From positions 1-20,955 of the forward strand of contig JAJZMN010000082.1 of the NCBI GenBank assembly GCA_021850345.1: a DNA stretch of 20,955 nt, in the 5' to 3' direction. This stretch comes from Actinomycetes bacterium (GTDB lineage Bacteria > Actinomycetota > Acidimicrobiia > Acidimicrobiales > RAAP-2). The position numbers and the translations under genes were made by a program. This document shows, piece after piece, positions 8,957-16,832 of the stretch; the first letter of the stretch is position 1; every line of letters begins with the position of its first letter. Below the pieces are notes generated by a model, which searched no databases, had not been told where the DNA came from, and was given only the letters and a program-made list of their open reading frames with translations.

Positions 8957-9499
8957 TCAGGTGGCCACGGACGCGGCCCGAGGGAGGTAGACGCGGGCCT
9001 GCCAACTCCCCGTCAGCGGCACGACCGCGAGGGCCGCACCAGCTCTGAGCATCCAGTCGAGCACCACCGCCGCCGCCGTCCCGGCGGCGGGATGGACGAT
9101 GAGCCCCCGCCGGGCGTGGTCCTGGCTGACTCGCCAGCTCGACGGCACTGCCACGCCGAGCTCCCCGAGTTGTCTCACCGCGTACCGGCCGCGCGGGTGG
9201 AGAATGCCGACGCTCTGCCCGCCCGCCGTGCCCCGGCCACCCGCCGCCGCCCTCCCGCCCGCCGTGCCCCGGCCGCCCGCCGCCGGCATCCAGGTGCACA
9301 TGCTCACAGGCGCCGGCGCGCTCGAGAACAGCGTCGAGAACACGCCTTGGGACGGCGGCTCCACCTCGTCTTCGGGCACGCCCGGAAGCAGGTTGATCCA
9401 GCCGTCGCGGACCTCGGAGAGGAGGTCCATGCGCTCGATCACTCGAGCGATTGTGGGAGGACGGAATTCGAACTGCTCCACCTGGCGGCGCCCCGGCAT
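8957..9499 (-). CDS. Conserved actinobacterial hypothetical protein with Gly-rich insert
   Basis: I do not recognise a named family. The 180-residue protein has an N-terminal part (RPPTIARVIERMDLLSEVRDGW), a PGVPEDEVEPPSQG segment and a central Gly/Ala/Arg-rich stretch. The C-terminal half is well ordered, with RYAVRQLGELGVAVPSSWRVSQDH, ARRGLIVHPA and LDWMLRAGAALAVVPLTGSW. There is no signal peptide or clear membrane segment. The low-complexity centre results from a 36-bp DNA duplication. ATG 9499 is chosen because the conserved-looking sequence begins there, but the ribosome binding site is weak and the reading frame is open further upstream. It converges on the MhuD-like gene and is divergent from the Na+/H+ antiporter. 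Confidence 0.7.
   Translation of the reverse strand: MPGRRQVEQFEFRPPTIARVIERMDLLSEVRDGWINLLPGVPEDEVEPPSQGVFSTLFSSAPAPVSMCTWMPAAGGRGTAGGRAAAGGRGTAGGQSVGILHPRGRYAVRQLGELGVAVPSSWRVSQDHARRGLIVHPAAGTAAAVVLDWMLRAGAALAVVPLTGSWQARVYLPRAASVAT
9218..9289. repeat. 36-bp direct repeat (two copies) inside the hypothetical gene
   Basis: The two copies begin at 9218 and 9254 and share 21 identical bases before diverging slightly. The period is a multiple of three, so the protein carries a duplicated 12-residue unit, GGRGTAGG(R/Q). This is a GC-rich minisatellite-like duplication in a probable linker. Confidence 0.8.
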
Positions 9500-9584
9500 C
9501 ACCGAGTGTCTATCCGACGGCGGATGCGGCGCGCCTCGCACGCCGCGAGGGTGAGGCGCAGCCGGGGTAGAGGTATGACGTCCG

Positions 9585-9619
9585 CTGCAGCGCTGCTGCA
9601 GGCGCGGGGCATGCGCGCC
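9585..9619. promoter_or_regulatory. Two adjacent inverted repeats in a divergent promoter region
   Basis: CTGCAGC-GCT-GCTGCAG (9585-9601) is a perfect 7-bp inverted repeat. It is followed at once by GGCGCG-N7-CGCGCC (9601-9619). Both lie in the 148-bp gap between the divergent hypothetical gene and the antiporter, ending 28 bp before the antiporter start. They could be operators or leader hairpins; no known regulator motif was recognised. Confidence 0.35.
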
Positions 9620-9647
9620 GTTTGCGGATCCCACCACGAAGGAGCCA

Positions 9648-11258
9648 ATGCTCAGCGAGATCGGATTCGCGTTGTCGGTCGTCGCCGTCATCGTGATCGC
9701 GCAGACCGTCGCCGCCCGGACGACGTTGCCTGCGCCGGTGCTCCTCGTCTTGGTCGGCTCGGGGTACACCGTGCTGCCGTTGCCCGCAATGCGCATCGAC
9801 CCCACGGTCTTCTTCGACCTTCTCATCCCGCCGCTGCTCTACGCGACCTCGATCCGGACCAGCTTGTTCGGCCTGCGCCGCAACCTCGGCGCCGTCCTCT
9901 CGCTGTCGGTCCTCCTCGTCCTCGTCACGACCTTCGCAGTCGCCGGAGCGCTCTCGATGGCGGCGGCCGCCACCGGCGTGCCGATGGGGTTCGCCGCGGC
10001 GGCAGCACTGGGAGCCGCCGTTGCGCCGACGGACCCCGTCGCCGCCGTTGCCGTGGCGCGGCGCGTCGGGATGCCCTCGTGGCTCCTCACGCTGCTCGCG
10101 GGCGAGGGCCTCCTCAACGACGCCACGTCGCTAACCCTCTTCCTGGTCGCCACCTCGGCGGTGGCCGGCAATGCGTCGATGCTGTCGGCAACGGGGATCT
10201 TCTTCGCCGACGTGGCAGGCGGTGTCGCCTTCGGTGCGGTCGCCGCATGGCTCGTGCAACAGGTTCGCCGTGTCGTGCACGACTCGGCGACCCACGCGAT
10301 CGTCTCACTGGCGACGCCGTTTCTCGCCTATCTCCCGGCAGAGGCACTCCACACCTCTGGCGTCCTCGCCGTTGTGGTGTGCGGCCTCTTGATGGGGCAC
10401 CGCTCCGCGGTCGTGCTGCCCGGCCAGAGCCGGCTCGAGCTCGGGGCGCTGTGGCAGGTCGTCGACGAGCTGCTGCAGGGCTTCGTCTTCTTCCTCATCG
10501 GCGACCAGCTGGCAACCACGACGCGGGCCGCCGCCACCTATCCGTCCGCGGCGATCGGCCTGTGTGTCGGCGGGACCGTCGGGACCGTGCTCGCTGCCCG
10601 GGCGCTGTGGATCTGGGCCGGCAACCAGCGGTGGGTACGCCGGGTGCATCTCGGGCTCGCCGAGGAGCGCCGGCGATTGGAGAGAAGTGAGATGACGGTG
10701 TTGTGGTGGAGCGGCAGCCGTGGAGTGATCACCCTCGCAGCCGCGTTCTCCATCCCCCGCGTCATCGATGGTCATCGCCTCCCCGACCGACCGCTCTTGG
10801 TGCTCTGCGCGTACCTGTTGGTGCTCTTCACGCTGCTCGTCCAAGGGACCAGCCTCTCTCCGATCTCCCGCCTGGTGCGGCTCCCCGCCAATGGTGCAGA
10901 GCGTCACCGCCGCCTCGCAGAAGCGCGCGTGGCCGCGGTCGACGCGGGGCTCCAGCGGCTCGACGAGTTGCTTCAAGACGATCCCCAGCCCGAAGACGTG
11001 GTGGCCCCCTTGCGTCAGAGCGCGTCGCAACGGCGACAGCGAAGCGAGGACCGCCTCGCGATGCTGGGAGCGGAGCAGGACGGGCAAGCCAACGGCGACC
11101 GGCCCGAGTCACGCACCGAGATCCGCCGACGGCTGCGCATGGCGATGATCGACGCGCAGCGCGAGGAGCTTCTCCAATGGAGAGATTCCGGACGTCTTCC
11201 CGACCGCGATCTCCGGACGCTCCAGCGCGAGCTCGATCACGAGGAGGGCCTGCTCTGA
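9648..11258 (+). CDS. CPA1-family Na+/H+ antiporter (NhaP-type)
   Basis: Integral membrane exchanger of Na+ (or K+) for protons, used for pH and salt homeostasis. The 536-residue protein has about 12 hydrophobic segments in residues 1-410. The CPA1 hallmarks are APTDP (126-130) and AGEGLLNDATSL (151-162), with the Asn157-Asp158 ion-binding pair; GSRGVITLAAA follows in a later helix. A charged, helical cytoplasmic tail of about 120 residues follows and may regulate transport. The start ATG has GAAGGAG three bases upstream. It is monocistronic, since a strong hairpin follows and the next gene converges. No DevR-like box was found in its upstream region. Confidence 0.93.
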   Translation: MLSEIGFALSVVAVIVIAQTVAARTTLPAPVLLVLVGSGYTVLPLPAMRIDPTVFFDLLIPPLLYATSIRTSLFGLRRNLGAVLSLSVLLVLVTTFAVAGALSMAAAATGVPMGFAAAAALGAAVAPTDPVAAVAVARRVGMPSWLLTLLAGEGLLNDATSLTLFLVATSAVAGNASMLSATGIFFADVAGGVAFGAVAAWLVQQVRRVVHDSATHAIVSLATPFLAYLPAEALHTSGVLAVVVCGLLMGHRSAVVLPGQSRLELGALWQVVDELLQGFVFFLIGDQLATTTRAAATYPSAAIGLCVGGTVGTVLAARALWIWAGNQRWVRRVHLGLAEERRRLERSEMTVLWWSGSRGVITLAAAFSIPRVIDGHRLPDRPLLVLCAYLLVLFTLLVQGTSLSPISRLVRLPANGAERHRRLAEARVAAVDAGLQRLDELLQDDPQPEDVVAPLRQSASQRRQRSEDRLAMLGAEQDGQANGDRPESRTEIRRRLRMAMIDAQREELLQWRDSGRLPDRDLRTLQRELDHEEGLL

Positions 11259-11262
11259 CCCT

Positions 11263-11278
11263 CGCGCAGGCCTGCGCG
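11263..11278. terminator. Perfect 16-bp palindrome just after the antiporter stop
   Basis: CGCGCAGGCCTGCGCG is fully self-complementary and begins 5 bp after the stop codon. In RNA it could form a stem with a very tight loop. It may assist termination with the larger hairpin downstream. Confidence 0.4.
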
Positions 11279-11300
11279 GGATGCGCCACCTCGGGACGCG

Positions 11301-11341
11301 CCATCGCCCTCCCGCCGGGAACCCGGCTGGGAGGGCGATGG
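11301..11341. terminator. Strong bidirectional terminator hairpin between convergent genes
   Basis: The 13-bp arms CCATCGCCCTCCC and GGGAGGGCGATGG are perfectly complementary. They enclose a second stem, GCCGG-GAAC-CCGGC, giving about 18 pairs in all with one unpaired base. It sits between the plus-strand antiporter and the minus-strand membrane protein gene, where a two-way terminator is expected. No T-run flanks it. Confidence 0.8.
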
Positions 11342-11396
11342 GCCGTTGCTGGCTCCGGTGCCCGCTGTCAGGAACGGGCGCCAGGGTGTGGAGCGC

Positions 11397-11996
11397 TCAC
11401 GCCGCCTTGGCGGCCTGCTCCGACAGCGACTTCGGGAACTCAACGCTTAGCGGCGTCCGGCGGATGTGCCAGAGGCCCATGCCGGTCAGCACCAGCATGA
11501 GGGCCGCTGCGCTGAATGCCGCCAGCGCCCCGTCGAAGGCCAGCTGCCCGAAGATCGAGAAGCCGTACGCCTCGAGCAACATCGCCCGGAGCGTCGTGCC
11601 CTGGAATACCGTTTGCACCTCACCAGCGAGTGACGCTGTGGTGGGGTTGGCGCGCGAGGCGCTGCTCACCTTGGCATAGACACCACCGTAGGGCATCTGA
11701 GACAGGTGGATACGGATGAAGTGTGTCGCGTAGATCTGCGCCTGCTGTCCCGTCGTCACCATCTTCCCGGCATACGGCGACATGTAGGGAACCATTGTCG
11801 TGGTGACCTCATGGCCTGTGGGGTGCGCAAGCTGAGCCTTGGTCGGGAAGTACACCTGCTGAAGGGCCAGCTGGTTGTGCACCTGGTCGTTGGCGAAGCT
11901 GTTGCCCCACAAGAGAAGCGCGCCCGCCGCGATGAGGACCACAGTGAGCACCGCTCCGAGTGCCGTGAGGATCAGGTCGAACGTCTTGCGTTTCAT
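11397..11996 (-). CDS. Membrane protein with two helices and an extracytoplasmic domain, unknown family
   Basis: I do not recognise this 199-residue protein. It begins MKRKTFDLILTALGAVLTVV, with a first hydrophobic helix at about 8-30. An extracytoplasmic region of about 125 residues follows, containing NQLALQQVYFPTKAQL, MVPYMSPYAGKMVTTGQQAQIYA and HFIRIHL. A second helix lies at about 150-175, and a short basic tail is in the cytoplasm. There are no cysteines and no CXXCH haem motif. The ATG at 11996 has TGGAG about 9 bases upstream. It is transcribed alone, converging on the antiporter. A DevR-type box about 120 bp upstream points toward it, so a role under low oxygen or redox stress is possible, but that rests on the site alone. 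Confidence 0.8.
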   Translation of the reverse strand: MKRKTFDLILTALGAVLTVVLIAAGALLLWGNSFANDQVHNQLALQQVYFPTKAQLAHPTGHEVTTTMVPYMSPYAGKMVTTGQQAQIYATHFIRIHLSQMPYGGVYAKVSSASRANPTTASLAGEVQTVFQGTTLRAMLLEAYGFSIFGQLAFDGALAAFSAAALMLVLTGMGLWHIRRTPLSVEFPKSLSEQAAKAA

Positions 11997-12079
11997 TGTC
12001 TGCGCTCCATTTCGTGACCCGTTCGGTCGTTCTGACGCCCCCTCTTGGAACGTCCTACCGAAAGCGTGCGCCGCGCGCC

Positions 12080-12096
12080 GCCCTCCATGGGAGGGC
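12080..12096 (-). terminator. Possible terminator hairpin after the sigma factor gene
   Basis: GCCCTCC-ATG-GGAGGGC is a perfect 7-bp stem with a 3-base loop, about 55 bp past the sigma factor stop. It lies downstream of the DevR-like box, on the side of the membrane-protein gene. It could therefore also lie in that gene's leader. Confidence 0.35.
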
Positions 12097-12114
12097 CGGA
12101 GGTCCCAGCACGTG

Positions 12115-12128
12115 AGGACGAAAGTCCC
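12115..12128 (-). promoter_or_regulatory. DevR/DosR-like box upstream of the two-helix membrane protein gene
   Basis: On the minus strand the site reads GGGACTTTCGTCCT. It matches the mycobacterial DosR form GGGACTTNNGNCCC at all but the final fixed position. It lies in the 155-bp gap between the sigma factor stop and the membrane protein start, about 120 bp upstream of the latter and pointing toward it. Confidence 0.6.
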
Positions 12129-12151
12129 AACGTCGCGGGGCTTCCGGCGGC

Positions 12152-13093
12152 TCAGGACGCCCAGGAGACGCGCTCGAGCCGGTGGCGCAACGTCGCGAGC
12201 GCGCGCATCTCGATCTGGCGCACGCGCTCGGGTGAGATGGACAGCGCTGCACCCACATCCGCCGCGCTACGGGGCCCGTCCGACGACCCGATGCCGTAAC
12301 GGAGCCGGATGACGGTCGCGGCCGACGCCGACAGGTGGCCCAGCAGCCTCTCGACCTCGCGGGGAAGCACGGCGGTGACCGCGCTGTCGCCGACGTCCAC
12401 CGAGGGGTCCGCAACGAGCTCGCCGAGCTCGTTGCCGTCTTCGTCGATCGGTGCGGACATCGAGACGACCGGCGCCGAAGCTCGCCGGATCGCGACCACG
12501 TCCGCCATGCGGATGCCGGTCTCTTCGGCGAGCTCCTGCGCGCCGGGTGAGTGGCCGAGCGTGTGCTCGAGCTGATCGGCGGTGTCCGACAGTGCGCGCG
12601 CCTGGTCGCGCCGATGGCGGGGCAGCCGCACGGGCGACGAGAAGTCCCCGACCGCCTGCGCGACCCCTTTGCGGATCCACCACGTCGCGTAGGTGGAGAA
12701 CTTGTAGCCGCGGCGCCAGTCGAAGCGCTCGATCGCGTGCAGGAGCCCGATGTTCCCCTCCTGGACCAGGTCCGAGAAGTCCACCCCCCGGTGCTGGTAG
12801 CGCTTGGCGATGGAGACGACGAGCCGGAGGTTGGACCTGGTGAAGTCCTGGCGGGCCCGACGACCCACCGCGACCGATTCTTCAAGCGCTTGGCGCTGTC
12901 GCCGGCTCAGGCGGCGTCTGGCCTGCAGCTCCCTCGCGGCACGCTCGCCCTCCTCGATCATCTGGGCGAGTCGGACTTCCTCGGCGCGCGAGAGAATGGC
13001 GTGCCAGCCGAGCTCGTCGAGGTACAGGCGCATGAGGTCGAGGTCGCGCTGGCGAGGCTGCTCACCGGCACCGCCCCGGTCGTGCTCGGACAT
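12152..13093 (-). CDS. Group-2 RNA polymerase sigma-70 factor (SigB/Hrd-like)
   Basis: Directs RNA polymerase to promoters, most likely a non-essential stress or stationary-phase sigma factor. The 313-residue protein lacks the long region 1.1 of a housekeeping SigA. Region 1.2 is at about 18-50. Region 2 holds SNLRLVVSIAKRYQHRG, DLVQEGNIGLLHAIERFDW and KFSTYATWWIRKGVAQAV (about 87-148). Region 3 is at 165-225, and region 4 has RLRYGIG and the helix-turn-helix SISPERVRQIEMRALATL (285-302). The ATG at 13093 is preceded by GGAGG. It is divergent from ftsH across 212 bp that hold four DevR-like boxes, so it is probably hypoxia- or redox-responsive (inference). No anti-sigma gene is adjacent. Confidence 0.93.
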   Translation of the reverse strand: MSEHDRGGAGEQPRQRDLDLMRLYLDELGWHAILSRAEEVRLAQMIEEGERAARELQARRRLSRRQRQALEESVAVGRRARQDFTRSNLRLVVSIAKRYQHRGVDFSDLVQEGNIGLLHAIERFDWRRGYKFSTYATWWIRKGVAQAVGDFSSPVRLPRHRRDQARALSDTADQLEHTLGHSPGAQELAEETGIRMADVVAIRRASAPVVSMSAPIDEDGNELGELVADPSVDVGDSAVTAVLPREVERLLGHLSASAATVIRLRYGIGSSDGPRSAADVGAALSISPERVRQIEMRALATLRHRLERVSWAS

Positions 13094-13171
13094 CGCCGTC
13101 CTCCGTTCCCCGGCATGACACCACTGCCGGCAGTACCTCCCACAAGTAACCCCGCTGTCGTGCAGCGGCTA

Positions 13172-13185
13172 GGGGCCGAAGTCCC
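13172..13185 (-). promoter_or_regulatory. DevR/DosR-like box nearest the sigma factor gene
   Basis: On the minus strand the site reads GGGACTTCGGCCCC, matching every fixed position of the mycobacterial DosR form GGGACTTNNGNCCC. It lies 79 bp upstream of the sigma factor start and points toward it. It is 29 bp centre to centre from the first of the three tandem boxes. Confidence 0.7.
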
Positions 13186-13194
13186 CTTCCGGGG

Positions 13195-13257
13195 TTGCAC
13201 GGGACCTTCGACCCGTTGCACGGGACCTTCGACCCGTCGCACGGGACCTTCGACCCT
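13195..13257 (+). promoter_or_regulatory. Three tandem 21-bp repeats, each with a DevR/DosR-like box
   Basis: Units start at 13195, 13216 and 13237. The first two are identical and the third differs at two positions. Each contains GGGACCTTCGACCC, at 13201-13214, 13222-13235 and 13243-13256. The 21-bp period is two helical turns, which puts all three boxes on the same DNA face, as expected for cooperative binding. The last box ends 49 bp before the ftsH start codon. A link to DevR is inferred from the motif and from the conserved recognition helix of the DevR encoded nearby. Confidence 0.75.
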
Positions 13258-13305
13258 CCCGACGTGCCCTCCGGCGAGGGACGCTTGTGAGTGGAGGAAA
13301 GAGAA

Positions 13306-15279
13306 GTGACCGTCACCTTTACCGTCGCCAACGAGCGTCCGCTGCCCAACACTCGCGCACGAAGACGTGCACCGTTCACTTCGACGCTCTTCGCGTTGGT
13401 GATGGGCGCGTCGGCGACGGTCGCCGTTGCGGGCCTCCCCGCGGTGGCCGGTGCCTCCGGTACGCCGACCGCGGGTCCGGCTGCGGGTTCCGTCGCGACG
13501 CTTCCGCTGAGCCGGCTTCTCTCGCTCGCGCAGCACGGCGACGTGCGCTCCGCAGTCCTGGACACAGGGACCGACACCGTGACCGGCGCGTTCGCGACTG
13601 GTGATGCCGTGCGCCACTACCAGTCCGTCTACCCCGCGGGATACGGGGTGCGCCTCGCAGAGCAGCTCATCGGCGATCACGTGACGCTGTCTGCAGCCCC
13701 TGGCGTCGCGTCGTCGTCCGGAGTCGGGATTGCCACGGTCGGCATGGTGCTCGTCGGGCTCGTGGCGATCCTCCTCCTTGCGACCCGCCGTCGCCGCGGC
13801 GCAGGCAAGGGCGCGGGAAGGGTCGGCGGCTCACAGTCCGCGGCCAACCCGGCAGGGTTCGCAAAGGGCCATGGAGAGCAGGTCGAAGTGCCTCCGACGC
13901 GCTTCAGCGACGTTGCGGGGCTCGACGAGGCTGTCGAGTCGCTCGCCGAGCTCGTCGACTACCTGCGTGATCCGGACAAGTACCAGGCCGCCGGCGCGGA
14001 CCTCCCTCGCGGCTTCCTGCTCGTCGGGCCGCCCGGCACGGGCAAGACGCTGCTCGCCCGGGCGGTCGCAGGCGAAGCGGGGGTGCCGTTCTTCGCGATC
14101 GGGGCCTCCGAATTCGTCGAGAGCTACGTCGGAGTCGGCGCCGCGCGGGTGCGGGCGCTGTTCGACCGGGCTCGGGGTGCAGGCTCGGCGATCGTCTTCA
14201 TCGACGAGCTCGACGCGATCGGCAGGTCTCGCAGCAGCCACTCGGTGCCCGGCAACGAAGAACGGGAGAGCACGCTCAACCAGCTGCTCGTCGAGATGGA
14301 CGGCTTCTCCACGTCGGCGTCGGTCATCGTGCTCGCCGCCACGAACCGCCCGGACATCCTCGACCACGCGCTGCTCCGTCCTGGACGCTTCGACCGGCAG
14401 ATCGCGGTGCCGACCCCCGACCGGCACGGAAGGGTGCACATCCTGGACCTCTACTTCCACCGCCGCACCGTCGCGCCGGACGTGGACCCCGACGTGCTCA
14501 GCCGGAGGACGGCGGGCTTCAGCGGCGCGGACCTTGCCAACCTGGTGAACACTGCGGCACTGCTCGCCGTGCGTGCGGGAAAGGCCGCCATCACGAGCAG
14601 CGAGCTCGACGAGGCGCTCGCGACCGTCGCCCTGGGTCCCGCCCGCAAGTCGGCGGTGGTGGCGGCAGAAGACCGCCGGATCACGGCTTGGCACGAGGCG
14701 GGCCACGCGCTCGTCGGGCTGTGGCTGGAGCATGCGGCGGACCCGATCTCGGTCTCGATCGTCCCCCGCGGGCAGGCGGGCGGCGTGACGTGGTTCCCCG
14801 GACACGACGACATGTTCCTCACGCGGCGCCAGGCGACCGCTCAGCTCGCCGTCGCCATGGCTGGGCGTGCCGCAGAGGAGCTCCTCCTCGGCGACGACTT
14901 CACCCAGGGCGCGGCGCAGGACTTCCGAGCCGCCACGGACCTCGCACGCAGGATGGTGACCGAGTACGGCATGGGGTCCATGGGGCCGGGCTTCGTCCTT
15001 CCCGAAGAGATGCACATCGGCGTCCTGGCCGAGCGCGTGCACGCATCGGTCCAAGCGCTCCTCGAAGAGGCGCTCGACTGCGCGCGCCGCCTCCTCGGCC
15101 CTTCACGCGAGATCCTCGAGCGTGTGGCGGGCCGGCTCGTCGAAGACGAGACGCTCGACAGCGCGACGCTGCTGGAGCTCGCTGGCAGGATCCCCCCCGC
15201 CGGCACCTATCCCCACAGGGCGCTTCGAGCCGAGCCCGCCCGACCACCTGACGGCCCCGCGGTCGCCGGTGCCGCCTGA
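13306..15279 (+). CDS. ftsH: ATP-dependent zinc metalloprotease FtsH
   Basis: Membrane-anchored AAA+ protease that extracts and degrades membrane and regulatory proteins. The 657-residue product has a first helix (about 26-50), an extracytoplasmic stretch (to about 137) and a second helix (about 140-160). The AAA module has Walker A GPPGTGKT (241-248), Walker [12 protein letters not shown] and the second region of homology ([13 protein letters not shown]). The zinc site is HEAGH (463-467), with Asp539 the likely third ligand. The pore loop reads SYVGVG where most FtsH proteins have FVG. GTG 13306 is chosen because GGAGG lies 8 bases upstream; GTG 13291 has no such site. Three DevR-like boxes precede it. 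It heads a plus-strand run with the APH/AAA kinase and devR. Confidence 0.95.
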   Translation: MTVTFTVANERPLPNTRARRRAPFTSTLFALVMGASATVAVAGLPAVAGASGTPTAGPAAGSVATLPLSRLLSLAQHGDVRSAVLDTGTDTVTGAFATGDAVRHYQSVYPAGYGVRLAEQLIGDHVTLSAAPGVASSSGVGIATVGMVLVGLVAILLLATRRRRGAGKGAGRVGGSQSAANPAGFAKGHGEQVEVPPTRFSDVAGLDEAVESLAELVDYLRDPDKYQAAGADLPRGFLLVGPPGTGKTLLARAVAGEAGVPFFAIGASEFVESYVGVGAARVRALFDRARGAGSAIVFIDELDAIGRSRSSHSVPGNEERESTLNQLLVEMDGFSTSASVIVLAATNRPDILDHALLRPGRFDRQIAVPTPDRHGRVHILDLYFHRRTVAPDVDPDVLSRRTAGFSGADLANLVNTAALLAVRAGKAAITSSELDEALATVALGPARKSAVVAAEDRRITAWHEAGHALVGLWLEHAADPISVSIVPRGQAGGVTWFPGHDDMFLTRRQATAQLAVAMAGRAAEELLLGDDFTQGAAQDFRAATDLARRMVTEYGMGSMGPGFVLPEEMHIGVLAERVHASVQALLEEALDCARRLLGPSREILERVAGRLVEDETLDSATLLELAGRIPPAGTYPHRALRAEPARPPDGPAVAGAA

Positions 15280-15319
15280 GGTGGGCACCGGGCCGCCCGG
15301 GGCGGAGCGTCCGCCGCTC

Positions 15320-16768
15320 ATGCATGCCGACGCGCTCGAGACGCACATGTCGGTGCTGTTCTTCTACGGCGACAACGTGGTCAAGGTCCGCAAACCTGTG
15401 AGCTACGGCTTCGCCGACTTCAGCGACCCCGAGCAGCGGCGGGCGGACTGCTGGCGCGAGGTGGACTTGAACCGGCGCCTGTCCCCCGACGTGTACGTCG
15501 GAACGGCGACGGTGTTCGTGAACGGGCACACTGCCGAGCACGCCGTCGTCATGCGCCGGCTGCCCGCCACACGCAACCTCGCGTCGATGGTCCAAGCGGG
15601 CGAGAACGTCGACGCGGAGCTCGAGTCGGTCGCCCGGGTGCTCGCGAGGTTCCACGAGCACGCCCCACGGTCCGCTGCCATCTCCGCGTCGGCGACGGCG
15701 GACGCGCTCTGGCAACGTTGGCAGGCAACCGAAGAGGAGCTCGGCCGCTTCATCGGTCCCCACATCGACATCGGCGACTACCGCCGGCTCGCCGCGCTTG
15801 CCCAACGTTTCTTGAGAGGGTGGGGCCCGCTGCTCGACAGCCGGATCGCTACGGGCGCGGTCTGCGACGGCCACGGCGACCTGCAGGCTGCCGACATCTT
15901 CTGCATGCCGGACGGGCCGAGGCTGCTCGACTGTCTGGAATTCGACGATCAGCTGCGCCACGGTGACGTGCTCGCCGACGCCGCCTTTCTCGTCCAGGAT
16001 CTCGAACGCATGGGCGCACACCGCGAGGGGCGGCTCTTCGTCGACGCGTACCGCAGGTCATCGGGCATCGAGCAGCCCGAGACGCTCCTCCATTTCTATG
16101 TTGCGGCGCGCGCCCACGTGCGCCTCCTCGTCGAGTGCCTTCGCCTCGAGCAGGGACTCGACGCACTCGCCCACGAGCCCGCGGCGGTGCTCGCACAGGC
16201 CCTCTCCCACGTGGAGATGGCGATCCCGCGCCTCGTGCTCGTCGGCGGTCTTCCGGGGACCGGCAAGTCGACCCTCGCCTCATGGGTCGGCGAGGAGCTC
16301 ACGGCAACCGTCCTCTCGAGCGACCGGGTGCGCGCGGAGGACCCGGCGGCAGAGACCGGTCCCGTCCCGTTCGGCACTGGGCTCTACGCCTTCGAGCGAA
16401 GGCTCGACGTGTACGACGAGCTCCTTGCGCAGGCGAGGGCTCTGCTCGTCGAGGGACGATCTGTCGTGATCGACGCCACGTGGTCGAGTGCGGTCTTCCG
16501 TCAGCGCGCAGCGGAGGTCGCGCGCTCGTCGTCCTCCGGGCTCCTCGAGGTCGAGTGCCGTTGCACACAGGCAGCGAGGGCTGACCGGATCCTCGGTCGC
16601 AGCGAGGCCCGGCGACGCGAGTCGGACGCGACGCCCGAGGTGGCCGATTCGCTCGCCGCGGCAGCGGACCCCTGGCCCGGCGCCCACGTCGTGGACACTT
16701 CCGGCCCGCTCGACGAGACCCGCAAGTCCGCTCTCGACGTGCTCCGCTCCGGGGTCTCGGAGCGATGA
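15320..16768 (+). CDS. Rv2004c-like bifunctional APH-fold / P-loop kinase protein
   Basis: Resembles Mycobacterium tuberculosis Rv2004c, a DosR-regulon protein of unknown substrate. The 482-residue product has an N-terminal aminoglycoside-phosphotransferase-like domain with KVRKPVSYGFADFSDPEQR near the start. Its catalytic segment is DGHGDLQA (184-191), followed by DCLEFDDQLRHGD. A C-terminal AAA/gluconate-kinase-like domain starts with the P-loop GLPGTGKST (310-318) and contains VVIDATWSS. Phosphorylation of a small molecule is likely, but the substrate cannot be named. ATG 15320 fits the alignment. GTG 15281, just after the ftsH stop, and ATG 15347 are alternatives. Only 40 bp separate it from ftsH and 64 bp from devR, so the three genes probably form one operon. 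Confidence 0.88.
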   Translation: MHADALETHMSVLFFYGDNVVKVRKPVSYGFADFSDPEQRRADCWREVDLNRRLSPDVYVGTATVFVNGHTAEHAVVMRRLPATRNLASMVQAGENVDAELESVARVLARFHEHAPRSAAISASATADALWQRWQATEEELGRFIGPHIDIGDYRRLAALAQRFLRGWGPLLDSRIATGAVCDGHGDLQAADIFCMPDGPRLLDCLEFDDQLRHGDVLADAAFLVQDLERMGAHREGRLFVDAYRRSSGIEQPETLLHFYVAARAHVRLLVECLRLEQGLDALAHEPAAVLAQALSHVEMAIPRLVLVGGLPGTGKSTLASWVGEELTATVLSSDRVRAEDPAAETGPVPFGTGLYAFERRLDVYDELLAQARALLVEGRSVVIDATWSSAVFRQRAAEVARSSSSGLLEVECRCTQAARADRILGRSEARRRESDATPEVADSLAAAADPWPGAHVVDTSGPLDETRKSALDVLRSGVSER

Positions 16769-16832
16769 CGCCGCTCCACCGATGATCCACACCGTCGCAC
16801 CGACCGCGGGCAGCCCGTGGCAGACTCTGGGT

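Noticed and set aside
8624..10690. A long plus-strand frame overlapping three genes
   Set aside because: Arg/Pro/Ala-rich translation without motifs; the MhuD-like gene, the hypothetical gene and the antiporter in other frames explain the region.
13195..13257. Short regular repeats that might be a CRISPR array
   Set aside because: The 21-bp units are directly adjacent with no spacers and lie in a divergent promoter region; each contains a regulator-type box.
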